Positions 15,315 through 24,921 of a DNA stretch of 64,000 nt are shown here, piece by piece. Source of the DNA: Terribacillus sp. DMT04 (GTDB lineage Bacteria; Bacillota; Bacilli; Bacillales; Amphibacillaceae). The DNA is taken from contig NZ_CP077639.1 in assembly GCF_019056395.1 (NCBI RefSeq), positions 3,288,001 through 3,352,000 of the forward strand. The letters are read 5' to 3'. Both the position numbers and the translations under genes were made by a program. Position 1 is the first letter of the stretch; every line of letters starts with the position of its first letter. The notes beneath the pieces are model-generated. The model did not search any database and was not told the DNA's origin. It worked only from the letters and a program-made list of their open reading frames with translations.

Positions 15315-16153
15315 GGCTGCACCTCCTTTTTCACATCAAATTTATCTCGCAGATAGTCGCCCAGTACGTTCGCCACTAAAACGACCGCAACAATTGCCAG
15401 ACCAGGATAGACCATCATTTCTGGATTCGCTTGGAAATATGGTCTGGATTCATTCAGCATCGCTCCCCATTCCGGTGTTGGCGGCTGAGCGCCAAGGCCG
15501 ATGTAAGAAAGTGAAGAAATAAGCAAGATGATCTTTCCGAAATCCAAGCTCGCAAGCACTAATACATTCCCAATTATATGCGGCAACAGATGCTTGCGCA
15601 TAATCGTGAATGTAGACAAGCCATTGATTCTGGCAATCGTGACATAATCTTTCTGCACCTCTGTCAGCACCGTACTGCGCACCATTCGGGCATAGTTCAC
15701 CCATTTAACAAGTACAATAGCAAATAATAGATTGCCAATACCCGGTCCTAGCAGTCCGCTTAAGACAATGGCAATGACTGTATCTGGGAAAGCGAGGAAT
15801 CCATCGGCAATTCGCATAAATAACCGATCAACCCAGCCGCCGCGCAGTCCTGCCATTAAACCAAATGGAACACCGATAACGACTGCCGCCGCTAATGCAA
15901 TCAAACTATAGCCAACTGTTAAACGGAAACCGAGCAGCAGCCTCGTCAGCACATCCCGACCTAGATGGTCTGTTCCGAGCGGATGTGCCCATGTTGGCGA
16001 TGCTAACCGATTCCCTACGTCTGTCATGTTGGCATCATGCTTCAAATAAAGAAATGTATACGCAACAGCTGCTAGTACGATGAGCAGGATGATACTAATC
16101 AGCCACACTTTGGCTTTTTTTATTCTATTTTGGGAAAGAGCCAATACACTCAT
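15311..16153 (-). CDS. Nik/Opp-type ABC permease (NikC/OppC position)
   Basis: The 280-residue permease has an N-terminal helix (residues about 15-35), the DppC-type phrase SPTWAHPLGTDHLGRDVLTRLL (residues about 50-71), five further helices, and the EAA-like loop VTIARINGLSTFTIMRKHLLPH before SSLSYIGLGAQPPTPEWGAML. The length is normal for NikC/OppC proteins. It sits five bases after the NikB-type permease and overlaps the next ATPase. Together the permeases form the heterodimeric channel. Confidence 0.93.
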   Translation of the reverse strand: MSVLALSQNRIKKAKVWLISIILLIVLAAVAYTFLYLKHDANMTDVGNRLASPTWAHPLGTDHLGRDVLTRLLLGFRLTVGYSLIALAAAVVIGVPFGLMAGLRGGWVDRLFMRIADGFLAFPDTVIAIVLSGLLGPGIGNLLFAIVLVKWVNYARMVRSTVLTEVQKDYVTIARINGLSTFTIMRKHLLPHIIGNVLVLASLDFGKIILLISSLSYIGLGAQPPTPEWGAMLNESRPYFQANPEMMVYPGLAIVAVVLVANVLGDYLRDKFDVKKEVQP

Positions 16154-16158
16154 CTAGC

Positions 16159-17097
16159 TTAGCTTCCTTTCTTTAATCGAAGTTCTGGATTTACGTATCG
16201 ATACGATAGATCTACTAATGTATTCACAACAAATACAATCGCTGCCATCAAGACAATATAACCTTGGATAAGCGGATAATCACGTTGACGGATAGAGTCG
16301 ACAACGAGTTTCCCTACACCCGGATAAGCAAATAGCACCTCTACGACAACGACACCGCCTATCAAGCTGCCGAGACTGACGCCAAACACGGTAATGACCG
16401 GCGGCAGGCTGTAGCGAAAAGCATGCGAAAAGAAAATACGCTTTTCGGCAATTCCGCGTGCTCTTGCCGCCCGCACAAACTCTTGTCCAAGTGAATCTAA
16501 AAGACTGGAACGAAGCAGCCGCACATACACACCTGCAATCGCGAGCCCTAATGTCACTGCGGGCAAGACAAGTGACAGCAAACTGTCACGTCCCATCGTT
16601 GGGAACCAGTTGAGCCTCACAGCAAACATATCAATGAATATAAGTCCGAGCCAGAAACTTGGAACAGCTGCGCCAATAATAGAGAAATAGCGGCTGACAT
16701 GATCAATCCAGCTTCCTTTATAAAGCGCCGATAAAGAACCCAATGGTATAGCAACGATAAGCATGACAATCAACGAACCGATTGTCAGCTCCAATGTAGC
16801 TGGAAGACCTGTCATCAGCATTTCCGATACTGGCTGATTCGTAATATACGAATTACCAAAATCAAGACGGATGAAATCCAGCAGCCATTTTCCGTACTGT
16901 ACGATTAACGGGTCATTAAAACCCATATCCTCACGCAGTACCTCCACTTGTTCCTGGCTGACATTTAGTTCATCCACATTCAGAATGGTGAGCGCCGGAT
17001 CGCCAGGCGCAAGACGCAGGAAAAGGAAACTGCAGAAGGTGACGAACAAAACGAACAGTACAACCTCTACCAATCGTTTCCCAATAATACGAAACAT
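16159..17097 (-). CDS. Nik/Opp-type ABC permease (NikB/OppB position)
   Basis: The 312-residue permease has six helices, an N-terminal FLFLRLAPGDPA, the extended periplasmic segment MGFNDPLIVQYGKWL, LDFGNSY, and the cytoplasmic EAA loop FVRAARARGIAEKRIFFSHAFR. The end FVVNTLVDLSYRYVNPELRL is diagnostic for the DppB/NikB group. Its ATG overlaps the last base of the substrate-binding gene stop. Sequence style is closest to nickel/metallophore-type systems rather than plain oligopeptide permeases, though sequence alone cannot separate them. Confidence 0.93.
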   Translation of the reverse strand: MFRIIGKRLVEVVLFVLFVTFCSFLFLRLAPGDPALTILNVDELNVSQEQVEVLREDMGFNDPLIVQYGKWLLDFIRLDFGNSYITNQPVSEMLMTGLPATLELTIGSLIVMLIVAIPLGSLSALYKGSWIDHVSRYFSIIGAAVPSFWLGLIFIDMFAVRLNWFPTMGRDSLLSLVLPAVTLGLAIAGVYVRLLRSSLLDSLGQEFVRAARARGIAEKRIFFSHAFRYSLPPVITVFGVSLGSLIGGVVVVEVLFAYPGVGKLVVDSIRQRDYPLIQGYIVLMAAIVFVVNTLVDLSYRYVNPELRLKKGS

Positions 17098-18626
17098 TAC
17101 TTCACATCCAATTTATTTGTGATCATATAATACTCACTTCGCGTCGTAACCCAGTTTTTCACTTTTGTTTCATCGTAAGCTACCAGCGTATCTGGATAAA
17201 TAACAAAGGAATTAATCTGATGTTCATCCACATAATTTGCTGCAGCTTCTGCTAGTTCGGCACGCTTGTCCGCATCAACTGTTACATTCAATTCATCAAT
17301 AATCTTCGTTAATTCCGGTTCATCTGCTCCGCTGAAGTTCAAAGCGCCATCTGGATGATACGTTGCATTCAAGTAATAACCAGCGTCACCGCGCGGAGCT
17401 GTTAAGTTGCTATATGTGGCCAAATCCCAATCGCGATTTGCTGCCATGTACTCTTCAGGAATCTCAATTTGACGAAGCTCTACATCAATACCAATTTTCT
17501 TCGCATCTGATTGGAAGATCTGTGCAATCAACGGAAGATCCGCTCTCGCAGAGTAAGTCAGCATGGTCAACGTAAGTGGTTCGCCATCTTTCTGCATCTT
17601 ACCGTCCTCTAAGGAATAGCCCGCCTTCTCTAGATACTCTTTCGCTAGATCAGATCCTGTTTCATGCTCACTGTAGCTAGGTGCAAACGGCAATGATTCC
17701 GGAAACGGCCCTTTTGCCGGCTGTGCATATCCTAGTAAGACTGAATCAGCAATCTTATCACGATCGATTAATGCATCTACTGCTTTACGAACATTCACAT
17801 CCTGCAAAGCCTCACGCTGCATATTCATCGTCATCTGGTGCACACGGAATGTTTCTGTTGATTCTACTTTAATGCCATCCTTTGCTTCCAGGCTTTCAAT
17901 ACTTTCTACTTCCGGACGAAATACTACATCCGCATCACCAGATTCTAATGCTAATGACCGTGCGTTTGCATCTTCATTAAAGGAGAACGTTACCGAATCA
18001 AGTTTTGCTTTTTCATCCCAATAATCTTCATTCCGAACTAGTTCAAGCTTACTTCCCGGCGTGAATGATTCCAGTTTGAAAGGGCCCGTCCCAATTGGAT
18101 TATTTACAAAGTCTCCTGCCTCTACATCAATAATAGAAACATTCGGGTTTACCAACTCAGAAATAAATTCTGGAAATGCCTGTGTATTCGTTACTTGTAA
18201 TGTCATATCATCTGTTGCTTCAATGGAGTCAATTTTTAATGCATTCTGAATCGCTACATTGTCTTTCAACGAACGTTCCAATGATGCTTTAACAGCTTCC
18301 GCATTCATCGGCTCGCCATTTTGGAAGTTAACACCTTCTCGAAGTGTAATCGTCCACTCTCTGCCTTCATTTCTTCCTTCCCAGCTTTCAGCCAGCCAAG
18401 GCTCAATCGTAAGTGTTTCTTCATTCAGCTGTACTAGGGTTTCTGTCAAACCCGCTCGCAGAGGTACATAGCTGGAGTCCACGTTTGGATCCAAGGAGTT
18501 TGTTGCAAAGTTATAAACAAAAGTTAAATGCTTGCCATCTTTCTCTGAACCAGCGTTATCTGTACATGCTGCCAGCAGCAGGACTAGTCCAATTAAACCG
18601 ATTACTTGTTTCCAAAGTTTCCTCAT
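17097..18626 (-). CDS. Nik/Cnt-type substrate-binding lipoprotein under Zur control
   Basis: The 509-residue SBP family 5 lipoprotein has a signal peptide with lipobox LLAAC (Cys about 21), LTFVYNFATNSLDPN at the start of the mature domain, GLTETLVQLNEE, LREGVNFQNGEPMNAE, VNNPIGTGPFKLESF, and a C-terminal YYLNATYHPDGALNFSG. The family includes OppA, DppA, NikA and the staphylopine-binding CntA. The ribosome binding site GGGGGAG precedes ATG 18626. The promoter carries two Zur-type sites, so the cargo is more likely zinc or a zinc-metallophore complex than nickel or peptides (inference). No metallophore synthesis genes (cntKLM type) lie in the window. Confidence 0.9.
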   Translation of the reverse strand: MRKLWKQVIGLIGLVLLLAACTDNAGSEKDGKHLTFVYNFATNSLDPNVDSSYVPLRAGLTETLVQLNEETLTIEPWLAESWEGRNEGREWTITLREGVNFQNGEPMNAEAVKASLERSLKDNVAIQNALKIDSIEATDDMTLQVTNTQAFPEFISELVNPNVSIIDVEAGDFVNNPIGTGPFKLESFTPGSKLELVRNEDYWDEKAKLDSVTFSFNEDANARSLALESGDADVVFRPEVESIESLEAKDGIKVESTETFRVHQMTMNMQREALQDVNVRKAVDALIDRDKIADSVLLGYAQPAKGPFPESLPFAPSYSEHETGSDLAKEYLEKAGYSLEDGKMQKDGEPLTLTMLTYSARADLPLIAQIFQSDAKKIGIDVELRQIEIPEEYMAANRDWDLATYSNLTAPRGDAGYYLNATYHPDGALNFSGADEPELTKIIDELNVTVDADKRAELAEAAANYVDEHQINSFVIYPDTLVAYDETKVKNWVTTRSEYYMITNKLDVK

Positions 18627-18663
18627 GCTTTTTCTCCCCCAATATATATGTATAAATTAATTC

Positions 18664-18711
18664 CGTAATTATTACGCTTTGTATCATATCGTAACCATTA
18701 CGTTTTGTAAA
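18664..18711 (-). promoter_or_regulatory. Zur-controlled promoter of the importer operon (two Zur boxes)
   Basis: On the minus strand, TTTACA (18711-18706), a 17-base spacer and TATGAT (18688-18683) form a good promoter. Box A CGTAATTATTACG (18664-18676) matches the core of the Bacillus Zur consensus TCGTAATNATTACGA and lies near the start point. Box B TCGTAACCATTACGT (18689-18703) fills the spacer. Both would block RNA polymerase when zinc-loaded Zur binds. Confidence 0.85.
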
Positions 18712-18744
18712 GATAAATTTCCATAAAGATGCAGCAACACAAAA

Positions 18745-18768
18745 AACGGATCAGCTAGCTGATCCGTT
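18745..18768 (-). terminator. Terminator of the bceAB operon
   Basis: AACGGATCAGCT-AGCTGATCCGTT is a perfect palindrome, followed on the minus strand by TTTTTTGTG, about 100 bases past the bceB stop. Confidence 0.85.
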
Positions 18769-18865
18769 AATGCGATTATTTTATTACGTATTGATAAGAA
18801 AGAGAACACAATCTTCTGTCTCTACGCTATTAGGAACTTTCTAAAAGAATGTAAGCAGTTCTCTA

Positions 18866-20809
18866 TTAAAGGGAGTTCTTAATAACCTTATTGTAATGTA
18901 CCACCGAAAGAATCCCAAAGAGAGAATAAAGAATTGTATAGATCACCATGACGATAATCATTGGCGTCAACATGCTAGTACCGAATAAGAACCAACCAGA
19001 TCGAACTGCGAAGTAACTGTGAAACAGACCAATGACTAGTGGAATACCAAAATTGAACAGCTGCTTGCGCTGAATACCGCGGCGAAGATCTGTCGTTGTA
19101 AAGCCCAGCTTACGCAGAATTGTATAATTTGGTTTCTCGCTTTCTGCTTCATCCATCTGCTTGAAGTAAAGAATACAACCTGAAGTGACCAAGAATGTCA
19201 AACCAAGAAATCCTACAATAAATAGCACTAAACCAATGGAAGACTTCTGATCTTCAGCAACATCTATTCTTGAATCACTAAAATCCGCCGCTTCCAAGTT
19301 TAAGCTATTGAAAAGTTTATTCGCTTTATCCAATTGATCTTTTGCTTCAATCTCGTATCCAAAGTACATGGTATATTCCCGCGCAATTTCTGGATCAAGA
19401 TCTTGTTTCAGCTGCTCAAATACCATTTCATCCACTACCATGGTTGGCAGGCCGCCCATGGTGTAATAGTTCGATATAGGATATGCATCTTGCAGTCCTG
19501 TGTAATGCAGTGCTACCTCTGAATCTTTTCCGTGAACTGTAACGTCCCCTTCACCCTTTAAAGACATAAAGCGCTGCAGCATCTCATTATAGCCCGTCAA
19601 TTTCAACTCATCTGGCGCTACTTCTATGCCGGCTGCATCTTCACTAATAAGGGCCGTTTCCATCATTGAAGCATCAAAATTCACTTCTAACGCTGTTTGC
19701 AAGATATCCTCAATATCCAGCATCGTTGTATATACTTCTGCTTTGTTTTCTGTGTAAGTGATATTTGCCTCATCTAATACCTGACGGAAAGCTTCCGCAT
19801 CCTTTTCTGTTAGCAAGGAGAAGTCCTTTCCGCCTGTATGGTTATAAGCTGCAGACTCAGCTGAGTAGTACGTGATATAACTTAAAGACAATAGCCCAAT
19901 AGCCAAAGCAGAAACAGTGGTGATAATCGTTAACAGTGCAGCATTCGATTTCATCCGAAACATGATAGACGAAAGAGACAGCACTTGCTTAATATTTAAA
20001 TAGCCGCCCTTTTGTTTTCGTATGAGGCTGATTACAAAGACAACCGACCCTTTGTAGAACAAGTAAGTCCCAAGAATGACAGCAAACAAGATGAAAATCA
20101 TAGCTCCGAATAATTCCACCATGGTGGAGAAGTCTCCATCAAATAGTTTTCCTGACAAAATATAACCAGCGGCAATAAAGGCAATGCCGAAGATGCCAAT
20201 TATAACTTGAAAGACTGACAGCTTGCGTGCTGTCATCTCTGTTTGTGACTTTACACGAAAAAGCGATAAAATCGTCTGCCGTTTAATAAAAATCAAATTC
20301 ATCAATAAAATCAGCACATAAACACACAGAAATACAAGGAACGTCTGAAGTAAAGCTCTAGGTGAGAATGATAAAGAAGCAATTCCTTCCACGCCTGTAA
20401 TCTTGAAAAGAACCATAATTAAGAGCTTGGAACCGAGAAAACCTAAAGCAACCCCAATCACTAAACTACCAAAATAAAGAATCGCATTCTCGGCACTAAG
20501 CAGACCAAAAACTCGATTTTTCGTCATTCCAATCAGCTGAAAAAGACCGATTTCCTTACTGCGCCGCTTGATGAAGATCATATTTGCATAAAGCAGAAAG
20601 ACAGCTACAATTGCGATAAGAAGAATAGAAGCAACCCCAATACCAGCAGATCCCTTTACCGAACCTTCCACCGGATCCATTGACTTATCATATTGCAATG
20701 TGACAAAAGCAAAATACAATCCTGAGCTAAAAATTAACGCAAATACATACAAATAATAGTTACGCAGATTTTTCTTCAAATTACGGAGTATCAAGCTATT
20801 AATGTTCAT
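18866..20809 (-). CDS. bceB: BceB-type FtsX-like permease for peptide-antibiotic resistance
   Basis: Starting at ATG 20809, the 647-residue protein begins [22 protein letters not shown], like BceB, which is about the same size. An upstream in-frame ATG (20830) lies inside bceA without a ribosome binding site. It has ten predicted membrane helices, with a large extracellular domain between helices seven and eight (residues about 320-540) that sets the antibiotic specificity in this family. [22 protein letters not shown] is the family's cytoplasmic motif. It acts with BceA to free lipid II cycle intermediates from bacitracin-like peptides and with BceS as the sensor. It overlaps the bceA stop by 11 bases. 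Confidence 0.92.
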   Translation of the reverse strand: MNINSLILRNLKKNLRNYYLYVFALIFSSGLYFAFVTLQYDKSMDPVEGSVKGSAGIGVASILLIAIVAVFLLYANMIFIKRRSKEIGLFQLIGMTKNRVFGLLSAENAILYFGSLVIGVALGFLGSKLLIMVLFKITGVEGIASLSFSPRALLQTFLVFLCVYVLILLMNLIFIKRQTILSLFRVKSQTEMTARKLSVFQVIIGIFGIAFIAAGYILSGKLFDGDFSTMVELFGAMIFILFAVILGTYLFYKGSVVFVISLIRKQKGGYLNIKQVLSLSSIMFRMKSNAALLTIITTVSALAIGLLSLSYITYYSAESAAYNHTGGKDFSLLTEKDAEAFRQVLDEANITYTENKAEVYTTMLDIEDILQTALEVNFDASMMETALISEDAAGIEVAPDELKLTGYNEMLQRFMSLKGEGDVTVHGKDSEVALHYTGLQDAYPISNYYTMGGLPTMVVDEMVFEQLKQDLDPEIAREYTMYFGYEIEAKDQLDKANKLFNSLNLEAADFSDSRIDVAEDQKSSIGLVLFIVGFLGLTFLVTSGCILYFKQMDEAESEKPNYTILRKLGFTTTDLRRGIQRKQLFNFGIPLVIGLFHSYFAVRSGWFLFGTSMLTPMIIVMVIYTILYSLFGILSVVHYNKVIKNSL

Positions 20810-21560
20810 TTTGCACCCCGCTGAGCACACCTTGCGTGGACATGATGTCTTTAAAGAAGGCTTGTCGCTCTTGCTGCCCTTTGTTCAGCTGTGTATAGAT
20901 TTGGCCATCCTTAATGAAAATAACACGGCTGCAGTAACTAGCAGCGGCTGGATCATGTGTGACCATCACAATGGTTGCTTTCCGGTTCTGATTAAGTGAA
21001 CTAAGCTTGTTGAGCAGATCGGATGCTGATTTCGAATCAAGCGCTCCTGTCGGTTCATCGGCAAATATGATGCTTGGCTCATGGATAAACGCACGAGCTG
21101 CTGATGTACGCTGCTTCTGACCGCCGGAAATTTCGCTGGGATATTTATGTTGAATATCAAGAATTCCAAGCTGATGGGCTACTTCTTCAAACTTTTGATT
21201 GGCTTCTTTTTTCGGCACTTTCTTGATAGACAACGGCAGAAGGATATTCTCTTTCACCGTTAATGTATCCAGCAGATTGTACTCTTGGAAAACGAAGCCC
21301 AAGTGATTTTTACGGAATTCTGCCAGCTGCTTTTCCTTCATATTCGTGATTTCATTGTTTTGAATGAGGATTGTACCGCCGCTTGCCTGATCAATCGAGG
21401 AAAGGACATTCAGCAGTGTTGTTTTACCAGATCCAGACGATCCCATAATGCCGACAAACTCTCCCGCTTCAATGGTAAGGTCGACACCTCGCAGCACTTC
21501 CTGTTTATTAAATTTATTGCCATATTTTTTTTGCACGCTTGTCGCTTCAAGAATTCCCAT
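20799..21560 (-). CDS. bceA: BceA-type ABC transporter ATPase
   Basis: The 253-residue ATPase has Walker [13 protein letters not shown] (residues about 37-48), signature [14 protein letters not shown], Walker [17 protein letters not shown] and the switch region [14 protein letters not shown], all standard for the MacB/LolD-like BceA group. AAAGAGGTG precedes ATG 21560. It is expressed from a promoter with the palindrome GTGTGACA-ATCT-TGTCACAC upstream, which fits the Bce-type response-regulator site, so induction through BceRS is expected. Confidence 0.93.
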   Translation of the reverse strand: MGILEATSVQKKYGNKFNKQEVLRGVDLTIEAGEFVGIMGSSGSGKTTLLNVLSSIDQASGGTILIQNNEITNMKEKQLAEFRKNHLGFVFQEYNLLDTLTVKENILLPLSIKKVPKKEANQKFEEVAHQLGILDIQHKYPSEISGGQKQRTSAARAFIHEPSIIFADEPTGALDSKSASDLLNKLSSLNQNRKATIVMVTHDPAAASYCSRVIFIKDGQIYTQLNKGQQERQAFFKDIMSTQGVLSGVQNEH

Positions 21561-21594
21561 CTATTCGCACCTCTTTGTGTAATTTGTTACCTCA

Positions 21595-21600
21595 AGTATA
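21595..21600 (-). promoter_or_regulatory. Likely -10 box of the bceAB promoter
   Basis: On the minus strand TATACT lies 35 bases before the bceA start, with no good -35. That fits a promoter needing activation from the BceR site located further upstream (21651-21670). Confidence 0.5.
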
Positions 21601-21650
21601 CGGATGCAGCGAAATATGCTCCTGCTTTTCAGCTAACAAACGAACAAAGC

Positions 21651-21670
21651 GTGTGACAATCTTGTCACAC
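21651..21670. promoter_or_regulatory. BceR operator before bceA, overlapping the bceS stop codon
   Basis: GTGTGACA-ATCT-TGTCACAC is a perfect 8-4-8 palindrome containing the TNACA-N4-TGTNA form bound by Bce-type response regulators. It covers the stop codon of bceS (21665). Confidence 0.82.
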
Positions 21671-22666
21671 GCCCGTCATGCCAACCATTTCATTTCGCTT
21701 TGGGAAAGTGAGCGTAAAGCATGTGCCTTTTCCTGGTTCAGATGTCACGTCCATGTTGATTCGGAGTGGCTTCGCTGCCCTTTTCGTCAGATAAAGTCCC
21801 ATGCCTGTTGCCGCTTTATCATGCTGAACTGTTGATGTAAAACCTCGTTCAAATATTCGCGGCATATCTTTTGCATCTATTCCAATACCGTTATCTTGAA
21901 TATGTATTCGTATATGTCCATCCTGCTTTTCACTCTTGATGTGAATATCACTGTTTTCACTATACTTAACAGCATTGGATAACAGCTGCCGTAAGATAAA
22001 TGTGAACCATTTTGTATCACTGAGCACCATTGTTTCCTTTAGGTCTATTTCAAATCCAATTCCCTTTTGCATACACCAAGACCTTAGCGATCTGATTTCC
22101 TGGCTTATTACTTCTGGTAGGTGGATTTCTTCTATAAATAAGTCGTTTTCGATGAACGTAATTCTTTTTTGATGGATTTGGGTATCCAACAGCATATGCA
22201 CACGAAGCCATTCATACGTGAGCTGTTGCTTTAGAGTGGTATCCTCCATCCGCTCGATGATCAGCTGCATGGCAGTTAGGGGTGTTTTTACGTCGTGGAT
22301 CCAAGAGAGAAGCTCATCTCTCTCTTGTTCCAAAGCTTCCCGGCGATCAGCAGAAGTTCGGTTTAAGAAACGCACTTGTTCTTGAAGACTTTCGTGCACA
22401 ATATATTCATAAGGACGATCGGGCTCCGGCAAAGTGGAAGCGTCCAAACTCTTTTCCCAATCTTTTATACTGCGGTAATAGCGAGTTTCTCTAGGATAGC
22501 GAAGGAATAGAAAAATAAGCAGCAGCAGCCAGAATAATAATAAAAGATAAAAGATTGATGCAAAGGGAATCGTTGTATCCACATAAGCTACTAGCAAAAG
22601 CAAACAGGAAAGCAGGACAAACATACCGATCCAGCTCGCTTTATCACGAAAATAATTACGAATCAT
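21665..22666 (-). CDS. bceS: BceS-type intramembrane-sensing histidine kinase
   Basis: The 333-residue kinase has two closely spaced membrane helices (residues about 12-30 and 35-55) and almost no extracellular loop, the mark of intramembrane-sensing kinases that read the state of a BceAB transporter. The H-box LLSWIHDVKTPLTAMQL gives the phosphorylated His; N-box LLSNAVKYSEN; G-boxes DNGIGI and GMGLYLTKRAA. Its start overlaps the bceR stop by four bases. It signals through BceR to the bceAB promoter just downstream. Confidence 0.93.
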   Translation of the reverse strand: MIRNYFRDKASWIGMFVLLSCLLLLVAYVDTTIPFASIFYLLLLFWLLLLIFLFLRYPRETRYYRSIKDWEKSLDASTLPEPDRPYEYIVHESLQEQVRFLNRTSADRREALEQERDELLSWIHDVKTPLTAMQLIIERMEDTTLKQQLTYEWLRVHMLLDTQIHQKRITFIENDLFIEEIHLPEVISQEIRSLRSWCMQKGIGFEIDLKETMVLSDTKWFTFILRQLLSNAVKYSENSDIHIKSEKQDGHIRIHIQDNGIGIDAKDMPRIFERGFTSTVQHDKAATGMGLYLTKRAAKPLRINMDVTSEPGKGTCFTLTFPKRNEMVGMTGV

Positions 22667-23352
22667 AACTTCTCCGCCTCTAATGCAGCGTATCCTTGCC
22701 CTACTTTTGTTTCAATATGCTGACCAAGACCGATAGCTTCTAATTTCTTTCGCAATCTGTTCACATTCACTGTTAGTGTGTTATCACTAATGAAGCGTTC
22801 ATCATCCCATAAACTTGTAATGAGTTTTTCACGTGAAACAATCTTATTTTTCTGCTCAACTAACAGTTTCAAAATAAACATTTCATTTTTTGTCAGCTCT
22901 GCTTTTCCTATATCATTTTCCACTTCATTTTTCTCATAGTCTACCGTTGCACCATTCCATGTCTTTAATGTAACAGCATCCATGCTGTAATTATAAACGC
23001 GTCGAAGAATTGCTTGGATCTTAGCAATCAACACCTCGAAGTGAAATGGCTTTTGCACGAAATCATCTCCGCCCAGCTGCATTGCCATGACCATATCCAT
23101 CGGATGATCTCTAGAGGACAAGAAGATGATCGGTACATTAGAATGCGCCCGAATCATACGGCACCAATGAAACCCGTCATAGCTTGGCAGCTGAATATCA
23201 ATCAACACTAGCTCCGGCTTGATTTCCGAAAACTTCTCCATTACTTGCCCAAAATCATCGATTCCTTGTACTTCATATGACCATTGCGTCAATCGTGTCT
23301 TAATCTCTTCGAATAAGCTTTTATCATCTTCAATCAACAAAATCTTAAACAC
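22663..23352 (-). CDS. bceR: BceR-type OmpR-family response regulator
   Basis: I place the start at GTG 23352, which follows GGGGTGA by six bases and gives MFKILLIEDDKSLF, the known N-terminus of BceR. An upstream ATG (23370) would add six residues and has no clear binding site. The receiver domain has IEDD, phospho-acceptor Asp in VLIDIQLPSYDG and Lys in FVQKPFH. The C-terminal winged helix has ELTKNEMFILKLLVEQKN and SDNTLTVNVNRLRKKLE. It activates bceAB after phosphorylation by BceS. The whole bceRS-bceAB set is on the minus strand. Confidence 0.94.
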   Translation of the reverse strand: MFKILLIEDDKSLFEEIKTRLTQWSYEVQGIDDFGQVMEKFSEIKPELVLIDIQLPSYDGFHWCRMIRAHSNVPIIFLSSRDHPMDMVMAMQLGGDDFVQKPFHFEVLIAKIQAILRRVYNYSMDAVTLKTWNGATVDYEKNEVENDIGKAELTKNEMFILKLLVEQKNKIVSREKLITSLWDDERFISDNTLTVNVNRLRKKLEAIGLGQHIETKVGQGYAALEAEKL

Positions 23353-23483
23353 GTTCGTCACCCCATTCATCTTGCCTAAAATTGTAACGAATATCCCATA
23401 TTTTTACTACCATCTATCGTAAAGATTGTTTCTATAGGAAGCATGTGCTAGAGTTTTCTCATATAAATAAAGCGAGGTTCTGC

Positions 23484-24002
23484 ATGATGTTCGATCCAAC
23501 TGTATTTGATAACTTGAAAGTAGCTTTTGAAAATCAGCTTTATGATCTGGACAATTTGGATAATGAAATTAATATCGTATCTCGGTATGACCGCGTGGAA
23601 ATGGCAACTATGTCTCGCGAATTTCGCTTGGGCTTTACGATGCAAGACAACACCGACATCACTGCGGAGATTTGTTTAGAGGCATCTCTAAAAGATTTGG
23701 CAGATGAAATATTGGAAGCGCCAGACACAAATCCAGGCTGCACATTACGTGTATTCTTTGCTATGACTGTGGAAGATCCGCAAGCAGAATGTCCTGTTAT
23801 AGAATCCATTCTAAATCAAATCTGGACACCTCCAAGCCGCCCAAAACAAACCTTACAGTACGAATTTGATAACCAGCAAGCCCACTACTTAAATACAGCA
23901 GAAGTCCATTTTGACCGTAAGATTAATGAGAATCAGATGGAGGATATTCCGAGTTTGATTGACCACATATTAGATTCGCTTGAAGCTTTGATGACAGAAT
24001 AA
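23484..24002 (+). CDS. Conserved hypothetical soluble protein (172 aa)
   Basis: The start ATG 23484 (next to ATG 23487) lies after GCGAGG. A GTG upstream at 23445 is in frame but without a binding site. The product is acidic, without signal peptide or membrane helix. A patterned opening (MFDPTVFDNLKVAFENQLYDLDN), a middle EICLEASLKDLADEILEAP and an ending INENQMEDIPSLIDHILDSLEAL suggest an alpha/beta fold with a helical C-terminus. I have the impression of a Bacillaceae-wide family but cannot name it. It is a single gene divergent from bceR. Confidence 0.72.
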   Translation: MMFDPTVFDNLKVAFENQLYDLDNLDNEINIVSRYDRVEMATMSREFRLGFTMQDNTDITAEICLEASLKDLADEILEAPDTNPGCTLRVFFAMTVEDPQAECPVIESILNQIWTPPSRPKQTLQYEFDNQQAHYLNTAEVHFDRKINENQMEDIPSLIDHILDSLEALMTE

Positions 24003-24233
24003 GAAACAAACTGCAGATAAAGAAATACAGGCTGTTTCTGGCCCAAAACTAGAATGGGTCTCCAGATTTATCTCTACTAAACTGCGTAAGTATAATCTCT
24101 CACTTATCTGTTAGGTAGTTGGAATCAAATTTGTGATTTTTTCCCTTTACATCTACTATAACGCTTCATGAATGGTATGATAATACATGTTTTTCCAATA
24201 TTTATCTTAAACATACCAAGGTGGAGGTTGAAC

Positions 24234-24899
24234 ATGCTTAGCAAACCAGATTTGAAAGGGATGGCATTAACCGGATTATCATTCCGGTGGGGAAAAGGAG
24301 TTTTGGCTGGTTTTTTATTGTACCTTTTTTTTGGCTTTTTAGTAGTCTTCTTATCTATACTTTCGATTCCCTTTCTCTATATTACAGACACAAACAATCT
24401 TAACTTAGTCGTATTATGTATTGCATTCTTACTGTTTTACACATTGCTCATGCCTTTGTCCGTCGGCACAAGTTGGTTTTACCTGCTTCTTATTCGCAAT
24501 GAAACTGCTTCTGTTTCGTTGATGTTTAGTACTTTTAAATACTTCCCCAAACTATTTACTGTTGGTGTTATGAAGATCGTTTTAGTTTTTTTATGGTCTC
24601 TGCTGCTGATTATTCCTGGCATATTAAAATATTATAGTTATTCGCAATCAATCTATATCTTAAAAGATGAACCTAATCTTCGTGCCATGGAAGCCATCAG
24701 TGAAAGTAAGCGCCGAATGGAGGGGCATCGATGGAAGCTTTTTTGTATGCAAATAAGCTTTATAGGATGGTTCCTGCTAGGTGCCGTAACAACCATCAGT
24801 CACCTTTGGACATATCCTTACTACAAGTCGACTCGCGCAAGCTTTTATGAAGTATATATAAAACGTGATCTTTCTGAAACAGATGTAATAAGCAGTTAA
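24234..24899 (+). CDS. DUF975 family integral membrane protein (paralog 1)
   Basis: From ATG 24234 behind GGTGGAGG, the 221-residue protein has about five helices and the DUF975 traits: LLIIPGILKYYSYSQSIYILKDEPNLRAMEAISESKRRMEGHRWKLF is broken over a helix and loop (residues about 140-185), followed by IGWFLLGAVTT and ASFYEVYIKRD. In this family the ISESKRMM-type motif after the IPGI helix is the diagnostic part. The function is unknown. A second copy lies at 29025-29714. The C39-like peptidase follows 23 bases downstream and may be co-transcribed. Confidence 0.87.
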   Translation: MLSKPDLKGMALTGLSFRWGKGVLAGFLLYLFFGFLVVFLSILSIPFLYITDTNNLNLVVLCIAFLLFYTLLMPLSVGTSWFYLLLIRNETASVSLMFSTFKYFPKLFTVGVMKIVLVFLWSLLLIIPGILKYYSYSQSIYILKDEPNLRAMEAISESKRRMEGHRWKLFCMQISFIGWFLLGAVTTISHLWTYPYYKSTRASFYEVYIKRDLSETDVISS

Positions 24900-24921
24900 C
24901 TTACTAATTGGAGGGTAATAA

